Assembly: GCF_002879855.1 (NCBI RefSeq)
Contig: NZ_PNYB01000002.1
Coordinates: 310,001-374,000 of the forward strand
Direction of reading: 5' to 3'
Length of the DNA stretch: 64,000 nucleotides
DNA from: Trinickia soli
Lineage (GTDB): Bacteria > Pseudomonadota > Gammaproteobacteria > Burkholderiales > Burkholderiaceae
A program made the translations under genes and the position numbers. Shown piece after piece: positions 9,301 to 16,602 of the stretch. The notes below the pieces were generated by a model. That model made no database searches. It saw only the letters and a list, made by a program, of their open reading frames with translations, and was not told where the DNA came from. Each line of letters starts with the position of its first letter. The stretch's first letter is position 1.

Positions 9301-10567
9301 CGGCGGCGGCGCGTGGCGGCCCGAACGGCGGCCACCCGAGCGCCGTATCGATCAGCGGCAGGCCGAGCCCGTCAACGGAATCCGCGCACGGATACGCCTC
9401 TACGGAAGCGATCGGCACCGGCGCGTCGCCGCTCGAAGTGGCGCCTTCGGATGCGCCGCTGCTCGCATAGTCGATCTTCAGCGCCATCAGCCTCGCGATT
9501 TGCGCCTGCGTCACGACGAGTCCCGAATCGGTCGCGAACTCGATTGCGGCGCCTGCGGCGTCCGTCCCGGCGGCGAGGCGCGTGCCGGCATCGAGCACGA
9601 CCGGCGCGGCGCCCGGTGCCGGCGTAAACGCAACGAACGTACTGTCGGGCTGACTTGGTTGCGGCGCGAGCCGCAGCACGTCGCGCAAATAGAACTCGAG
9701 ATGGCGCTCGGTGAACGTATTCAGTTCGCCCTGTACGATGCCGAGCAGCTTGACGAATGCGATCAGGAGCCCCGCTTGCGGCGCATGCCGACCGTCGTCC
9801 TGAAGCTCCGATTCGAGGTATCGACGGGCCAACGCGGCGAGGTTGTCGAGCGAGCGACGAAAGGCCGCTTCCACGCTATCGAGCGCGTCGGGATCGAAGT
9901 TGACGGCGCCGCGCTCGGAATCGGTCGACCAGATTTCGGCGAAACGAACGTCGGCGCGCTCGGCAAGCCGCCGCCACAACGGACCGAGCGTGCTGTCCTC
10001 ACCGATCTCGCGCGTATAGCGGCTAAGGTCTTGGCCGATCACCTGTTCGAGGTTGCGCTTGAACGGATGACCGCCGAGCCCGGCCGACTCGATCTGCGAG
10101 GCAGCGCGGTACCAGGCGTCGATTCGACGCGCGAGCGCAAAAATCCGGGCCAGCGCCGACGACTGCGCCGTCATGCCGTTGCGTCCCCGCACCGGGCCGG
10201 CGGTTGGGTCCGTGACCGAGGCTTCCACTGCCGCGCCTGACGGATCGGCTGGCAGCGCCCGGGCGGTTTCGTCGAGTTGGTTTTGCAGCGCGGGCGCGAC
10301 TTCCGCGGTGAGCGCATCGGCCGTCGTCGCGCACACTTGCGCGAGCAGGAAGCTCGCGTCGCGCAGAAGGAACGAAGTCCAATCGCCGGCTGGCCGCCCT
10401 TGCTCGTCGACGAATCCGATCAAGCGTGCAAGCTCGGCAAGATAAGCGAGCATCTCCGGCAAGCCGCGCTCGTCGACTGTGGCCGACGAGGGGGCGAGCG
10501 CCGGCGCCGCGCGCGTGGTTTGCGCCTCGCCGCGGCCGAAAACGAACGAATGCGTGCGGTCGATCAT
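6383..10567 (-). CDS. eCIS baseplate J protein, Afp11/Pvc11-like
   Basis: At 1394 aa this is the largest protein of the locus. The N-terminal region (residues 40-110) is helical and contains DWTSFLLRD, as in Afp11-type proteins. A beta-rich body follows, with VLDAGTRLAAGTD near residue 325, which matches the start of the baseplate-J fold. A long Ala/Pro/Ser-rich linker lies around residues 455-500. The C-terminal third has RLRHKQRAIQPYDYERLVLE, the strongly conserved gp6/gpJ-type segment that contacts neighbouring wedges. Afp11 and Afp12 build the wedges that hold the spike and trigger sheath contraction. The ATG at 10567 is 21 bases after the gp25 stop; the Shine-Dalgarno sequence is weak, which suggests translational coupling. 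The protein is larger than Afp11 of Serratia as I remember it, mainly through the linker and middle insertions. Confidence 0.88.
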   Translation of the reverse strand: MIDRTHSFVFGRGEAQTTRAAPALAPSSATVDERGLPEMLAYLAELARLIGFVDEQGRPAGDWTSFLLRDASFLLAQVCATTADALTAEVAPALQNQLDETARALPADPSGAAVEASVTDPTAGPVRGRNGMTAQSSALARIFALARRIDAWYRAASQIESAGLGGHPFKRNLEQVIGQDLSRYTREIGEDSTLGPLWRRLAERADVRFAEIWSTDSERGAVNFDPDALDSVEAAFRRSLDNLAALARRYLESELQDDGRHAPQAGLLIAFVKLLGIVQGELNTFTERHLEFYLRDVLRLAPQPSQPDSTFVAFTPAPGAAPVVLDAGTRLAAGTDAAGAAIEFATDSGLVVTQAQIARLMALKIDYASSGASEGATSSGDAPVPIASVEAYPCADSVDGLGLPLIDTALGWPPFGPPRAAAVAAGNTAPDAQLGFVVASPLLLLEGGERTIRLAFAYEEAAAEPDTPPAGGEPGSQPSPLPRSTTASPKAATGSDTAAGAAASAPSASQRLEQLAADYAGWLTQRQDGAAVSPDTVIESLLADACLVTLSGAKGWFAPQSARLVAAGNGMLELVVELSAAAPGVVANAALALDAASGEPPLPLLKVVMNPQSAVYGYSFFEALSATRLNLSVNVRGLSSATVQSNLGPIAIGKPFQPFGPAPMLGSFLQISAPEIACKPISGIGMTIDWLNLPSGGFAAYYEGYPPEADGTRLARASFKATLSRHDGIAWRDASEAGGPVALFAPAAKNGFTSASAPDRAAPSTRFAFVGVGHGDSLGANEEIGALRVTLAAPDGAFGYDVYSRALAEAVLANARANHRANKADLVPIPNPPWVPTASSIAIDYTAQATLSFDAPEHGGMLRFYALAPFGHVRVRHRFEPHFAPPGVRGALCLGLAGVAPGDTFTLLVQLADRHAPQQLDFTRDSAAGQGAGEPGGALQWCYLADNRWQRFRQEDVLSDTTYGLTSSGIVALTLPPRLDTRTTLMPAGFAWIAAMRSEPLDEIGNIVALMPNAVTARRVTDGQTVIANLPAGAIAGLATKLPAIKAVAQPIATVGGAPAETTATFATRVAERLRHKQRAIQPYDYERLVLESFSEIAQVKCIGPGNSDGYSGAARLSAGDVVLVVTPASVASTSASASGATGLSFVPQATMRAVLDTLRPYVSPFLRRLTVRNPSYEQVRVVAAVRLKSGKSATYYLNELAAGLDGALAPWRTQAAGRQPIGYGAIDGNAVASFIRQRDYIAELVEFHIEVIYNVSADGAGNDWRVLWFDQNQPVRPSTPWSVLVPADAHRLGLAGGGPDPAPAGIGSYTIGDDFVAAQTTSATESAAAPAMAPVYYVKFLERELHRGGRRDRTRGDRFFDAQTIEDTFIDFPDQADASPRGDADGPPDFNEA

Positions 10568-10588
10568 AGGTTGCGCGCTCGCATGGCG

Positions 10589-11032
10589 TCAGCCTTCCGA
10601 CGGCGCAAACGAGCGCTCGACGTTGGTGCCTTCTTCCCGACAATACGGAATCACGACATTGCTGCGGCTGTTGGTCTGACGCACCGTGTACTCGAGGGAC
10701 AACGCCGCGCTACCGCTCGCTTCGTCCATGACGAACTGGATCGAAACGAGATCGATACGCGGCTCGTAAAACAAAATCGCATCGGAGACGAGCCGGCGAA
10801 TCTGCGTCTCCGTGTTGGCGTCGAGCGCCGAGAATACGTAGCCCTGCAGCGCGCAGCCGTAGTTCGGCACCATGATGCGCTCGCCGGGCTGCGTCGTGAG
10901 CAGGACGTAAAGACTTTCGCGGATATCGTCCTCTGCCGCCACCAATGCGACTTCGCCCGTCTGAGCATCGAAGCGCGGCGGAAAGCTCCAACCTCTGCCG
11001 AGAAACGGCGGCTTGCGATCGAATCCGTTCAT
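10589..11032 (-). CDS. gp25/GPW-like baseplate wedge protein, Afp9-like
   Basis: This 147-aa protein matches the T4 gp25 family, the small wedge protein that nucleates sheath polymerisation on the baseplate. Visible marks are an N-terminal LGRGWSFPP, the IRESLYVLLTTQPGERIMVP core (about residues 37-56) with the conserved glutamate-arginine pair, YGCALQGYVFSAL, and a C-terminal strand with a typical LEYTVRQTN segment. Length is normal for the family. The ATG at 11032 lies eight bases after the PAAR stop. The same frame stays open far upstream under the spike gene, but that part is a shadow. Placement between the PAAR tip and the Afp11-like gene is the usual eCIS order. Confidence 0.92.
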   Translation of the reverse strand: MNGFDRKPPFLGRGWSFPPRFDAQTGEVALVAAEDDIRESLYVLLTTQPGERIMVPNYGCALQGYVFSALDANTETQIRRLVSDAILFYEPRIDLVSIQFVMDEASGSAALSLEYTVRQTNSRSNVVIPYCREEGTNVERSFAPSEG

Positions 11033-11040
11033 CGCCACGG

Positions 11041-11340
11041 TCAGCCTCCGATGATGACAGTGGGAAAGCCGAGCGCAATCACGCCGCCGTGCGCGGTGCT
11101 GTCGCCCATGCGCGCAGCCGGGCGACCGCCGATCAACACGGTGGCCGAGCCTTTGACGACGGCGTCGGGCGGGCCGACGCAGATGGCCGTATCGCCGAGC
11201 ACCGCGGCCGGCAAATTGCCGATCAGCACCGTCGGAACGCCGGGCCCGATCACGGGGCCGCCCACGTGCGGAATGGGTGGCAGACCGGGCGTGACCATCG
11301 GGCACGTATGTAAATCGGTGATGCGGGCGGCGGGCGGCAT
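11041..11340 (-). CDS. PAAR-domain spike tip protein, Afp10-like
   Basis: A 99-aa single-domain PAAR protein. It shows the repeated short beta motifs of the cone: PPAARITDLHTCP at the start, GGPVIGPGVPTVLIGN, LGDTAICVGPPD, then GSATVLIGGRPAARMGDST and HGGVIALGFPTVIIGG at the end. The His and Cys residues (HTCP, ICVG, AHGG) are candidate metal ligands at the tip. PAAR proteins cap the VgrG-like trimer and pierce the target membrane. There is no N- or C-terminal extension, so this tip carries no fused toxin. It lies between the spike gene and the gp25-like gene. Confidence 0.93.
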   Translation of the reverse strand: MPPAARITDLHTCPMVTPGLPPIPHVGGPVIGPGVPTVLIGNLPAAVLGDTAICVGPPDAVVKGSATVLIGGRPAARMGDSTAHGGVIALGFPTVIIGG

Positions 11341-11382
11341 GTCGACTCCTCGGTTGCTTCGATGAATGGTGACGCGCGGCGC

Positions 11383-13173
11383 CTAATTGATCGTGACGAG
11401 CGCGCCGCGCACCGTCACCTTGCCGGAAGCCGTCAACTCGGCCGACGCCTGGCCCTGGGCGGAGAACGCGACGGAGGCGTTGGCCTGCACTTGCGGCGCT
11501 TCGATCGACACCTTCGCGGCCGACTTCACGGTCACGCCCGCTTGCGCATCGAGCGTCATGCTGCCGTCCGCCTTGATCGTGATGTTGGCCGGGCTTTTGA
11601 GCGTCACCCCTCCCGACGCCATTTCGAGCGAGTTGTTGTTCGAATCGACGATCGTGACGGTCTTCGCGTCGTCGTCGAGCGTGACCGCATGGCCACCCGG
11701 CGTGCTGATCTGGATGCGCTTCTTCTCTTCGTCGATTTCGATCGTCACCTGCGCGCGCGAGACGATGGCCTTCGTGTTGTTCTTCGATTCGGGCGTACGC
11801 GGTGGCGTGCGCGCACCGCTGTAAAGGCTGCCGAGGATCACGGGGAACGCGGGATCGCCGTTCAGGAAGCCCAGCACGACTTCGTCGTCGATCTCGGGCA
11901 TGAAGAACATGCCGGCGCCGTTCGACGCGTAACCGTTCGCGAGCCGGGCCCAAATGCCGTCGCCCGTCATGCCCACGAGCGGCACATGCACGAGCACGCG
12001 GGTTTGGCCGTCGGGGTCTTCGTCGATTTGTGCAACCTTGCCGGTCAGCAACCCGCCTACACCCGGTGCGAGCCCGCCGGCTGGCGGCGCCTCGATATCG
12101 CCCTGCTCCGCGACGAAGGGCCTGGACGACAAACCGAAGGTCGCTTGCGTCGTCCAATCGCCGTGCTCGATGGTATGCACGACGCCGCTGACATAGGCGA
12201 CGCCATCGAAGCGCGCGCCCACGCCGCCGAGCTGCACGAGCTTGCCGGGCGCGAGATCGGCGGTGCCAGGCAGGCTCATCGTGCCGCGCATCGCCGAAAG
12301 CCGGGTGCGCAGCAGTTGCGCGCTGGCCCACGACGACAGCTCGCCATCGGCCAATATCGACGCCGTCTGCCAGTCGTAGCCGGAGACGTTCAGGACACTT
12401 GCAAGCGTCGCTCCGGTCAGATTGCCCTGTTCGTTCAGGCTCGGCTCGCTCGAACTGCCTTCTACGAGCGCCTGTGCATTCGGATCCCATGCACGACAGG
12501 TGACCGACGCAACCTGCGCGCGCGAATCGATCTCGGCATCGAGCGCTTGCAATGCATCGCCATAATCCACGGCGATCTGCGCGCTGCCTGACAACGCGGG
12601 CGGCGCGACCTGCACGGTGCCGTTATCGACGATGACCACCATCCCGCACGCTTCGGCACGCGTGAGCATGAAGTCCCAGTCCGACGAGAAATACCGCACG
12701 AGACTCTTGCGCGTCTCGCTCGTCGATTTGACGTCGGCGGTCAGTCCGTTCGCTGAAATCAGCGATTCGATGACATCGCTGTCGGTCTTGTCGAGGTAGA
12801 CGTTGTTACGCCGCGCGACGGTCATCTTGAGCGCCTTGTCGGCGCAATGCACGATCAGATAAGCACGCGAATCTCGCACGCGCACACCGTGCCGAACGAC
12901 GATGCCTTTGAACAGCGAGGTTTGCTGCTCGTGGTACCCGGCAAGCACTTCGATCTCCGCGCCGGGCACGAACAACGAAGAATCGCTCCAGGCGAACCGG
13001 CCCGTCGTCGCCTCGCCATCGACAAGCGTAATGCGGGCCTGCGGAATGCGGTTGAGCTCGCGCGTGACGCGTACGTCGGCCACTTCGCAGGTATCGGGAA
13101 TGGTCGAACCGCCGACCTTGATCGTCACCGAAACCAGATCGATGCGGCCGGATAAAGGCGTGCGCGCAGTCAA
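11383..13173 (-). CDS. VgrG-like spike protein, Afp8/Pvc8-like
   Basis: This 596-aa protein is the central spike. The N-terminal half resembles the gp27-type hub (TIPDTCEVADVRVTRELNRI near residues 25-44, then KGIVVRHGVRV). An OB-fold/gp5-type region follows around residues 375-450 (GKVAQIDEDPDGQTRVLVHVP, EIDDEVVLGFLNGD). The last 120 residues are a regular beta-prism repeat (VTLKS, ITIKADGS, VTVKSAAKVSIEAP). It trimerises and carries the PAAR tip. No effector domain follows the prism. The start is TTG at 13173, overlapping the LysM stop as TTGA, with a strong GAGGGGAC ribosome site about six bases upstream. The next ATG-like codons are well inside conserved sequence, so TTG is the best choice. 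Confidence 0.9.
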   Translation of the reverse strand: MTARTPLSGRIDLVSVTIKVGGSTIPDTCEVADVRVTRELNRIPQARITLVDGEATTGRFAWSDSSLFVPGAEIEVLAGYHEQQTSLFKGIVVRHGVRVRDSRAYLIVHCADKALKMTVARRNNVYLDKTDSDVIESLISANGLTADVKSTSETRKSLVRYFSSDWDFMLTRAEACGMVVIVDNGTVQVAPPALSGSAQIAVDYGDALQALDAEIDSRAQVASVTCRAWDPNAQALVEGSSSEPSLNEQGNLTGATLASVLNVSGYDWQTASILADGELSSWASAQLLRTRLSAMRGTMSLPGTADLAPGKLVQLGGVGARFDGVAYVSGVVHTIEHGDWTTQATFGLSSRPFVAEQGDIEAPPAGGLAPGVGGLLTGKVAQIDEDPDGQTRVLVHVPLVGMTGDGIWARLANGYASNGAGMFFMPEIDDEVVLGFLNGDPAFPVILGSLYSGARTPPRTPESKNNTKAIVSRAQVTIEIDEEKKRIQISTPGGHAVTLDDDAKTVTIVDSNNNSLEMASGGVTLKSPANITIKADGSMTLDAQAGVTVKSAAKVSIEAPQVQANASVAFSAQGQASAELTASGKVTVRGALVTIN

Positions 13174-13835
13174 GACGTCCCCTCGAGTGGTGGAAAGAGC
13201 ACCCGTGTGCCGGGTTGCAGATTGCGGAAATCGATGAAGCCGTTGTAGCGCGCGACTTCAAGATAGTAGCGGCTGTCGCCGTAGATCCGAAAGCACATCA
13301 GCGGCAGCGTATCGCCCGCTACGGCCACGCGCGCATGCGTGAGGTCGGGCGAGCTCTTGTTCGCGCGCCGGGCGAGTTCGGCTGCACTCACGAATTCCAC
13401 GAGCGACGCCTTGACCTTCGCACGCAGCGGCGTGCCGTCCGGATCGAACAGCAGATACTCGACGTCCGCGCTCGTGAGGCGGCATTTGAAATCGAGCGCC
13501 CGGCCCCACACCACATGCAGGTAGTTCGGGCTGTGAATGGAGCCGTTGTAGTCGTAAGCGACCTTCTTGAACTTCGCGATTTCGTCGGCCACGCTGTCGA
13601 TGCCTTCTATGACGCCCGTCGCGTCGAGATAGAACTCGAAGCTGACGGTCTGCGGCTCGATCGTGACATAGCGCATGATGCGCCCGGCTGTATCGGTCGT
13701 GCGGTTCGGGCTGTAGGTCGTCTTGGCCGATTGCGTGAACGTGGCCGGGTTGATTCGCAGCGTATAGGAGCCCGCCGTTGCGCTGAAGCGATCGTCGCTG
13801 TAGCCGGTGACGACGACTTTCTCGAGTTTGCCCAT
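13170..13835 (-). CDS. LysM-containing baseplate hub protein, Afp7-like
   Basis: A 221-aa protein with an N-terminal beta-rich domain (TLRINPATFTQ, then TIEPQTVSFEFYLDATG) and a C-terminal LysM-like module, residues about 170-219 (ARVAVAGDTLPLMCFRIYGDSRYY ending NLQPGTRVLFPP). In contractile tails this protein clamps the tube to the spike; the LysM module is structural and is not evidence for cell-wall binding. ATG at 13835 overlaps the DUF5908 stop as TGATG, and its own stop overlaps the spike start. Length and position (tube, small protein, LysM, spike) are standard for the family. Confidence 0.9.
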   Translation of the reverse strand: MGKLEKVVVTGYSDDRFSATAGSYTLRINPATFTQSAKTTYSPNRTTDTAGRIMRYVTIEPQTVSFEFYLDATGVIEGIDSVADEIAKFKKVAYDYNGSIHSPNYLHVVWGRALDFKCRLTSADVEYLLFDPDGTPLRAKVKASLVEFVSAAELARRANKSSPDLTHARVAVAGDTLPLMCFRIYGDSRYYLEVARYNGFIDFRNLQPGTRVLFPPLEGTS

Positions 13836-14011
13836 CAGCGTTCCACCTGACGCGCGAGCAGCGCGTCGATGCGCGCATCGCAGGCTTCGAGCAACTCGGC
13901 TTTGAGCGCGTCGAGGCGCGCGACGAGCCGCTCGTCCAGTGCGGCCGATTCAGGCGCGCCGCCGTCCTGCGTCACGTTGACCCGAATCACGAGCTCACGG
14001 ATTTCGATCAT
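13835..14011 (-). CDS. DUF5908 mini-protein of the eCIS locus, 58 aa
   Basis: A 58-aa protein beginning MIEIRELVIRVNV, the hallmark of DUF5908, followed by an acidic/leucine-rich helix (about residues 25-57). DUF5908 members occur between tube and LysM genes in eCIS loci; their function is not established to my knowledge, and an Afp6-like adaptor role is only positional. A TTG nine bases upstream (14020) could also start it, but ATG at 14011 matches the family N-terminus. Its stop overlaps the LysM gene start, so translation of the two is probably coupled. Confidence 0.8.
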   Translation of the reverse strand: MIEIRELVIRVNVTQDGGAPESAALDERLVARLDALKAELLEACDARIDALLARQVER

Positions 14012-14041
14012 GTTCGCCAATATGCGTGAAGAGGAGCCCGG

Positions 14042-14503
14042 TCAACGCCCGCCCATCTTCCGAGTGAAATAGTTGTATGAGAATTCGAGCGTCTCCATGG
14101 CGAGCTTGTTTTCCTGCGCGTTGAACGACGCCACGCTCCACTTGACGGGCCAGGCATTGACGAAGTTCCAGGCCATGACGGGACTGGCCTCGGCATCGAG
14201 CAGCAAAAGCTGCACCGAGCGTGGCTCGATCTTGTACGCCCCGTCGCCCTCGAGGGTGTCGCGGCACCACATGGCCAGCCGGGAGTTGGACGGCGCGATG
14301 CCGCGCTTGAGCACGAGGTTGCCGTATTTCGCGCGCTCGGGCACGCGATACGCGAAGCGGTTCTCGCCGCCCTCCTTGATCTCGGTCGTCGTGAACTCGG
14401 CGTCCATCCCGCTCGCCTCCATGAACGCCGCATCGTTCGCGGTTCGAATGCCGTCGAACGCGAGCGTGAAGTAGAAGCTGACTGGCGGGTAGTAATCGGA
14501 CAT
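14042..14503 (-). CDS. Second gp19-type tube protein, Afp5-like
   Basis: A 153-aa protein of the T4 gp19 / phage tail-tube family. It has the tube fold markers: FYFTLAFDGI at the N-terminus, EASGMDAEF, then GENRFAYRVPERAKYGNLVLKRG style strands in the middle, NAWPVKW and a C-terminal ETLEFSYNYF. Position after the main tube gene and before LysM fits the tube-initiator/adaptor (Afp5) that links the tube to the spike hub. It shares the overall pattern of the neighbouring 150-aa tube protein, consistent with an old duplication. A 74-base gap with a terminator-like hairpin separates them. Confidence 0.88.
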   Translation of the reverse strand: MSDYYPPVSFYFTLAFDGIRTANDAAFMEASGMDAEFTTTEIKEGGENRFAYRVPERAKYGNLVLKRGIAPSNSRLAMWCRDTLEGDGAYKIEPRSVQLLLLDAEASPVMAWNFVNAWPVKWSVASFNAQENKLAMETLEFSYNYFTRKMGGR

Positions 14504-14520
14504 CGGCTTTCGACTCGTTC

Positions 14521-14556
14521 AGACAAGAAAGGCGCGACCCTGGAACGGACCGCGCC
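14521..14556 (-). terminator. Terminator-like hairpin between the two tube genes
   Basis: On the minus strand, bases 14556-14531 form a 10-bp stem (GGCGCGGTCC paired with GGGTCGCGCC, including two G-U pairs) with a six-base loop, followed at once by TTTCTTGTCT. It lies just after the main tube gene. It could act as a partial terminator giving high sheath and tube but lower baseplate output, or as an mRNA-stabilising hairpin. Confidence 0.55.
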
Positions 14557-14577
14557 CCGCATCGCTCGAACGGCGCG

Positions 14578-15030
14578 TCAGCTGTTCTGGATCTTGAGCC
14601 CCTCGTGCGCGAATTCGATCGTCTCGACCGCCACTTCGTTGCCGTCGGACTTCAGATCCGTGCCCGTGATCTTCGTCGGCCATGCGTTCGCGAGCGTCCA
14701 GACCATCGTCGGGTTGCCGTCCTGATCGAGCAGCTTGATCGTGACGGTCACGCGTTCGATCAGGTTCATCTGTATCTTCGAGTACATGTCGAAGAAGTTG
14801 TTGTCCTTGACGAAGATGCCCTTCTTCATCGTGACATTGCCGAACTTGGCGATGCCGGGCATCTTGATCGTCGAGAACGTCTTGCTGTTGCCGGCCCGAT
14901 ATTCGATCACCTGCGTTTCGGTGTCGAGGCCGCTCACTTCCTGAAACGGCAAGTTCGACTGGCTGCCGATATCGACCGAAAAGTGGAATTTGGGCAGCGG
15001 CCAAACGTTGCCTTGTGCTTCACCTGCCAT
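14578..15030 (-). CDS. Main inner-tube protein (gp19/Hcp-like), Afp1-like
   Basis: A 150-aa tail-tube protein. The N-terminus WPLPKFHFSVDIG followed by FQEVSGLDTETQVIEYR is the classic opening of eCIS and phage tail-tube subunits, and the end NAWPTKITGTDLKSDGNEVA plus ETIEFAHEGL is the family's C-terminal signature. It stacks as hexameric rings to form the rigid tube expelled on contraction. It follows the sheath with a 33-base gap; a GGAGAATCC stretch precedes the ATG. Being first after the sheath and before a terminator-like hairpin, it is likely among the most highly expressed proteins of the locus. Confidence 0.92.
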   Translation of the reverse strand: MAGEAQGNVWPLPKFHFSVDIGSQSNLPFQEVSGLDTETQVIEYRAGNSKTFSTIKMPGIAKFGNVTMKKGIFVKDNNFFDMYSKIQMNLIERVTVTIKLLDQDGNPTMVWTLANAWPTKITGTDLKSDGNEVAVETIEFAHEGLKIQNS

Positions 15031-15063
15031 GCTGGATTCTCCTTGAGTGCGCGCGCTCTTTTA

Positions 15064-16602
15064 TCAGGACGTCTGCATCTGTTGCTGGAACGTGAGCTCG
15101 ATGAATTCCGCCGGCCGTACCGGCGCGACCTTGACGAGTACCTTCATCAAGCCGTTCAGGACGTCGTCGCCTGTCATCGTGGCCGGCTGACCGATCGCCA
15201 CTGAGAAGGCGTCGGACGGCTTCGCGCCCGAGAGCGCGCCCGCCTTCCACTGGTTCGTCAGGAAGTTTTCGATCATGTTCTGCACGGTCACCCAGGTGGT
15301 CGCCGTATTGGGCGCGAACACATAGGCCTGCATGGCGTACTTGATCGACTGCTCGAGCATGATCAACGTGCGGCGCACGTTGATATAGCGCCAATCCTGG
15401 CTGTTGCCGTCGAGCGTGCGCGCGCCCCATACGAGGGTGCCCATGCCGCGGAACGCGCGAATCGCGTTGACGGCTTTGCCGTCGAGCGGCACGTTCAGAT
15501 CTTCCTGCTCGTAATCGGAGAGGTTGACCGTGGGCGACACCGTCGAGTTGATGCTGACGTTGGCCGGCGCCTTGAACACGCCCTGCGATGCATCGACACG
15601 ACCATAGATGCCGGCGATCGCGCCGCTTGGCGGCAGCAGATTGAGCCGCGTCTGGATCTCGTCCATGACCTGGACGTAAAGCTTGCTCGACGTGCGCAAC
15701 ACGTTGTGCAGCGACATGATCTGCTGCGGCGAAGGCGGCGTGGCCGGCGTGGCGTCGTCGCTCTTGGCGCCGTCCGCGGCCGGCGCGGGCACGAGCTTTT
15801 GCATCTCACCGATCTTCGCCGTCAGCGCGGTCAGCTTCGCCTGATTGTTGGCGCCGGTCAGCGTGGCGGTGACGTCGGCCGTCAACGCCGTGGCGAAGGC
15901 GCCGAGCGTTGCAGGCGAAATTGCCGTGAAGTCAACGCTATCGACGATCTGCGTGTTGATCCACGGGTAATAGGCCATCCCGTAGTTGAGGAAATCGGTG
16001 CCGACCGAAGAGCGGAAGTTTTCGATCTGATCGTTGGGCGAGACGCCCCGCACCTTGTCGCCGCCCGGCACGTCGAAGATCGACACGCGGCTTTGCATCG
16101 TGTTGCAATGGCCGAGGAAGATCGGCGGCACCTTGCTGGCATCGGACAACAGCACGACGTCGGGCGCGACGAGCATCGTCGGCTCGGGCGTGCGCGTCAG
16201 TGCGCCGAGCACATCGAGAAAGTCCTGCGCGGCGCGCTGCTGCTTCGTATAGAGCCCCGTCGACACGATATAGCACGGCCCGCCGCCATTATCGAAGTAC
16301 ATTCGCAGGCTGTAATAAAGCAAAAACTGCGAATTGGCGCCAGCGGTCAGCGTATAAGGCGCCGATGCCCCTTTCTCGCCCGCCGCAAAGTCGAATGCGG
16401 GCGCGGGTGCGCCGCCGAAATAGCGCTCGTAATCGGCCATCGATTGAATCGGCCAAGGCACACCAATGAGCGAATCGTTTCCATTGGCCGCCGATTCCGT
16501 ATAGCCGATGAACGCGGGAACCGCGGTCGCCACTTCCACGACCGAATTCGGAAACGCATCCTTTTCGACAATGTAGACACCCGGTACCTTGTACTGCGCC
16601 AT
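15064..16602 (-). CDS. Contractile sheath protein, Afp2/3-like
   Basis: A 512-aa tail-sheath protein, the only sheath gene in this locus. The N-terminus YKVPGVYIVEKDAFPNSV is the conserved extension that interlocks neighbouring subunits. The C-terminal domain contains GMGTLVWGARTLDG, WRYINVRRTLIMLEQS and a final VRPAEFIELTFQQQ, all typical sheath core and handshake elements. A variable middle domain (about residues 240-330) faces outward. The ATG at 16602 has a near-perfect AAGGAG ribosome site eight bases upstream; the longer frame to 16698 is Arg-rich and unlike the family. It begins the second transcription unit of the cluster, about 355 bases downstream of a sigma70-like promoter. Confidence 0.94.
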   Translation of the reverse strand: MAQYKVPGVYIVEKDAFPNSVVEVATAVPAFIGYTESAANGNDSLIGVPWPIQSMADYERYFGGAPAPAFDFAAGEKGASAPYTLTAGANSQFLLYYSLRMYFDNGGGPCYIVSTGLYTKQQRAAQDFLDVLGALTRTPEPTMLVAPDVVLLSDASKVPPIFLGHCNTMQSRVSIFDVPGGDKVRGVSPNDQIENFRSSVGTDFLNYGMAYYPWINTQIVDSVDFTAISPATLGAFATALTADVTATLTGANNQAKLTALTAKIGEMQKLVPAPAADGAKSDDATPATPPSPQQIMSLHNVLRTSSKLYVQVMDEIQTRLNLLPPSGAIAGIYGRVDASQGVFKAPANVSINSTVSPTVNLSDYEQEDLNVPLDGKAVNAIRAFRGMGTLVWGARTLDGNSQDWRYINVRRTLIMLEQSIKYAMQAYVFAPNTATTWVTVQNMIENFLTNQWKAGALSGAKPSDAFSVAIGQPATMTGDDVLNGLMKVLVKVAPVRPAEFIELTFQQQMQTS

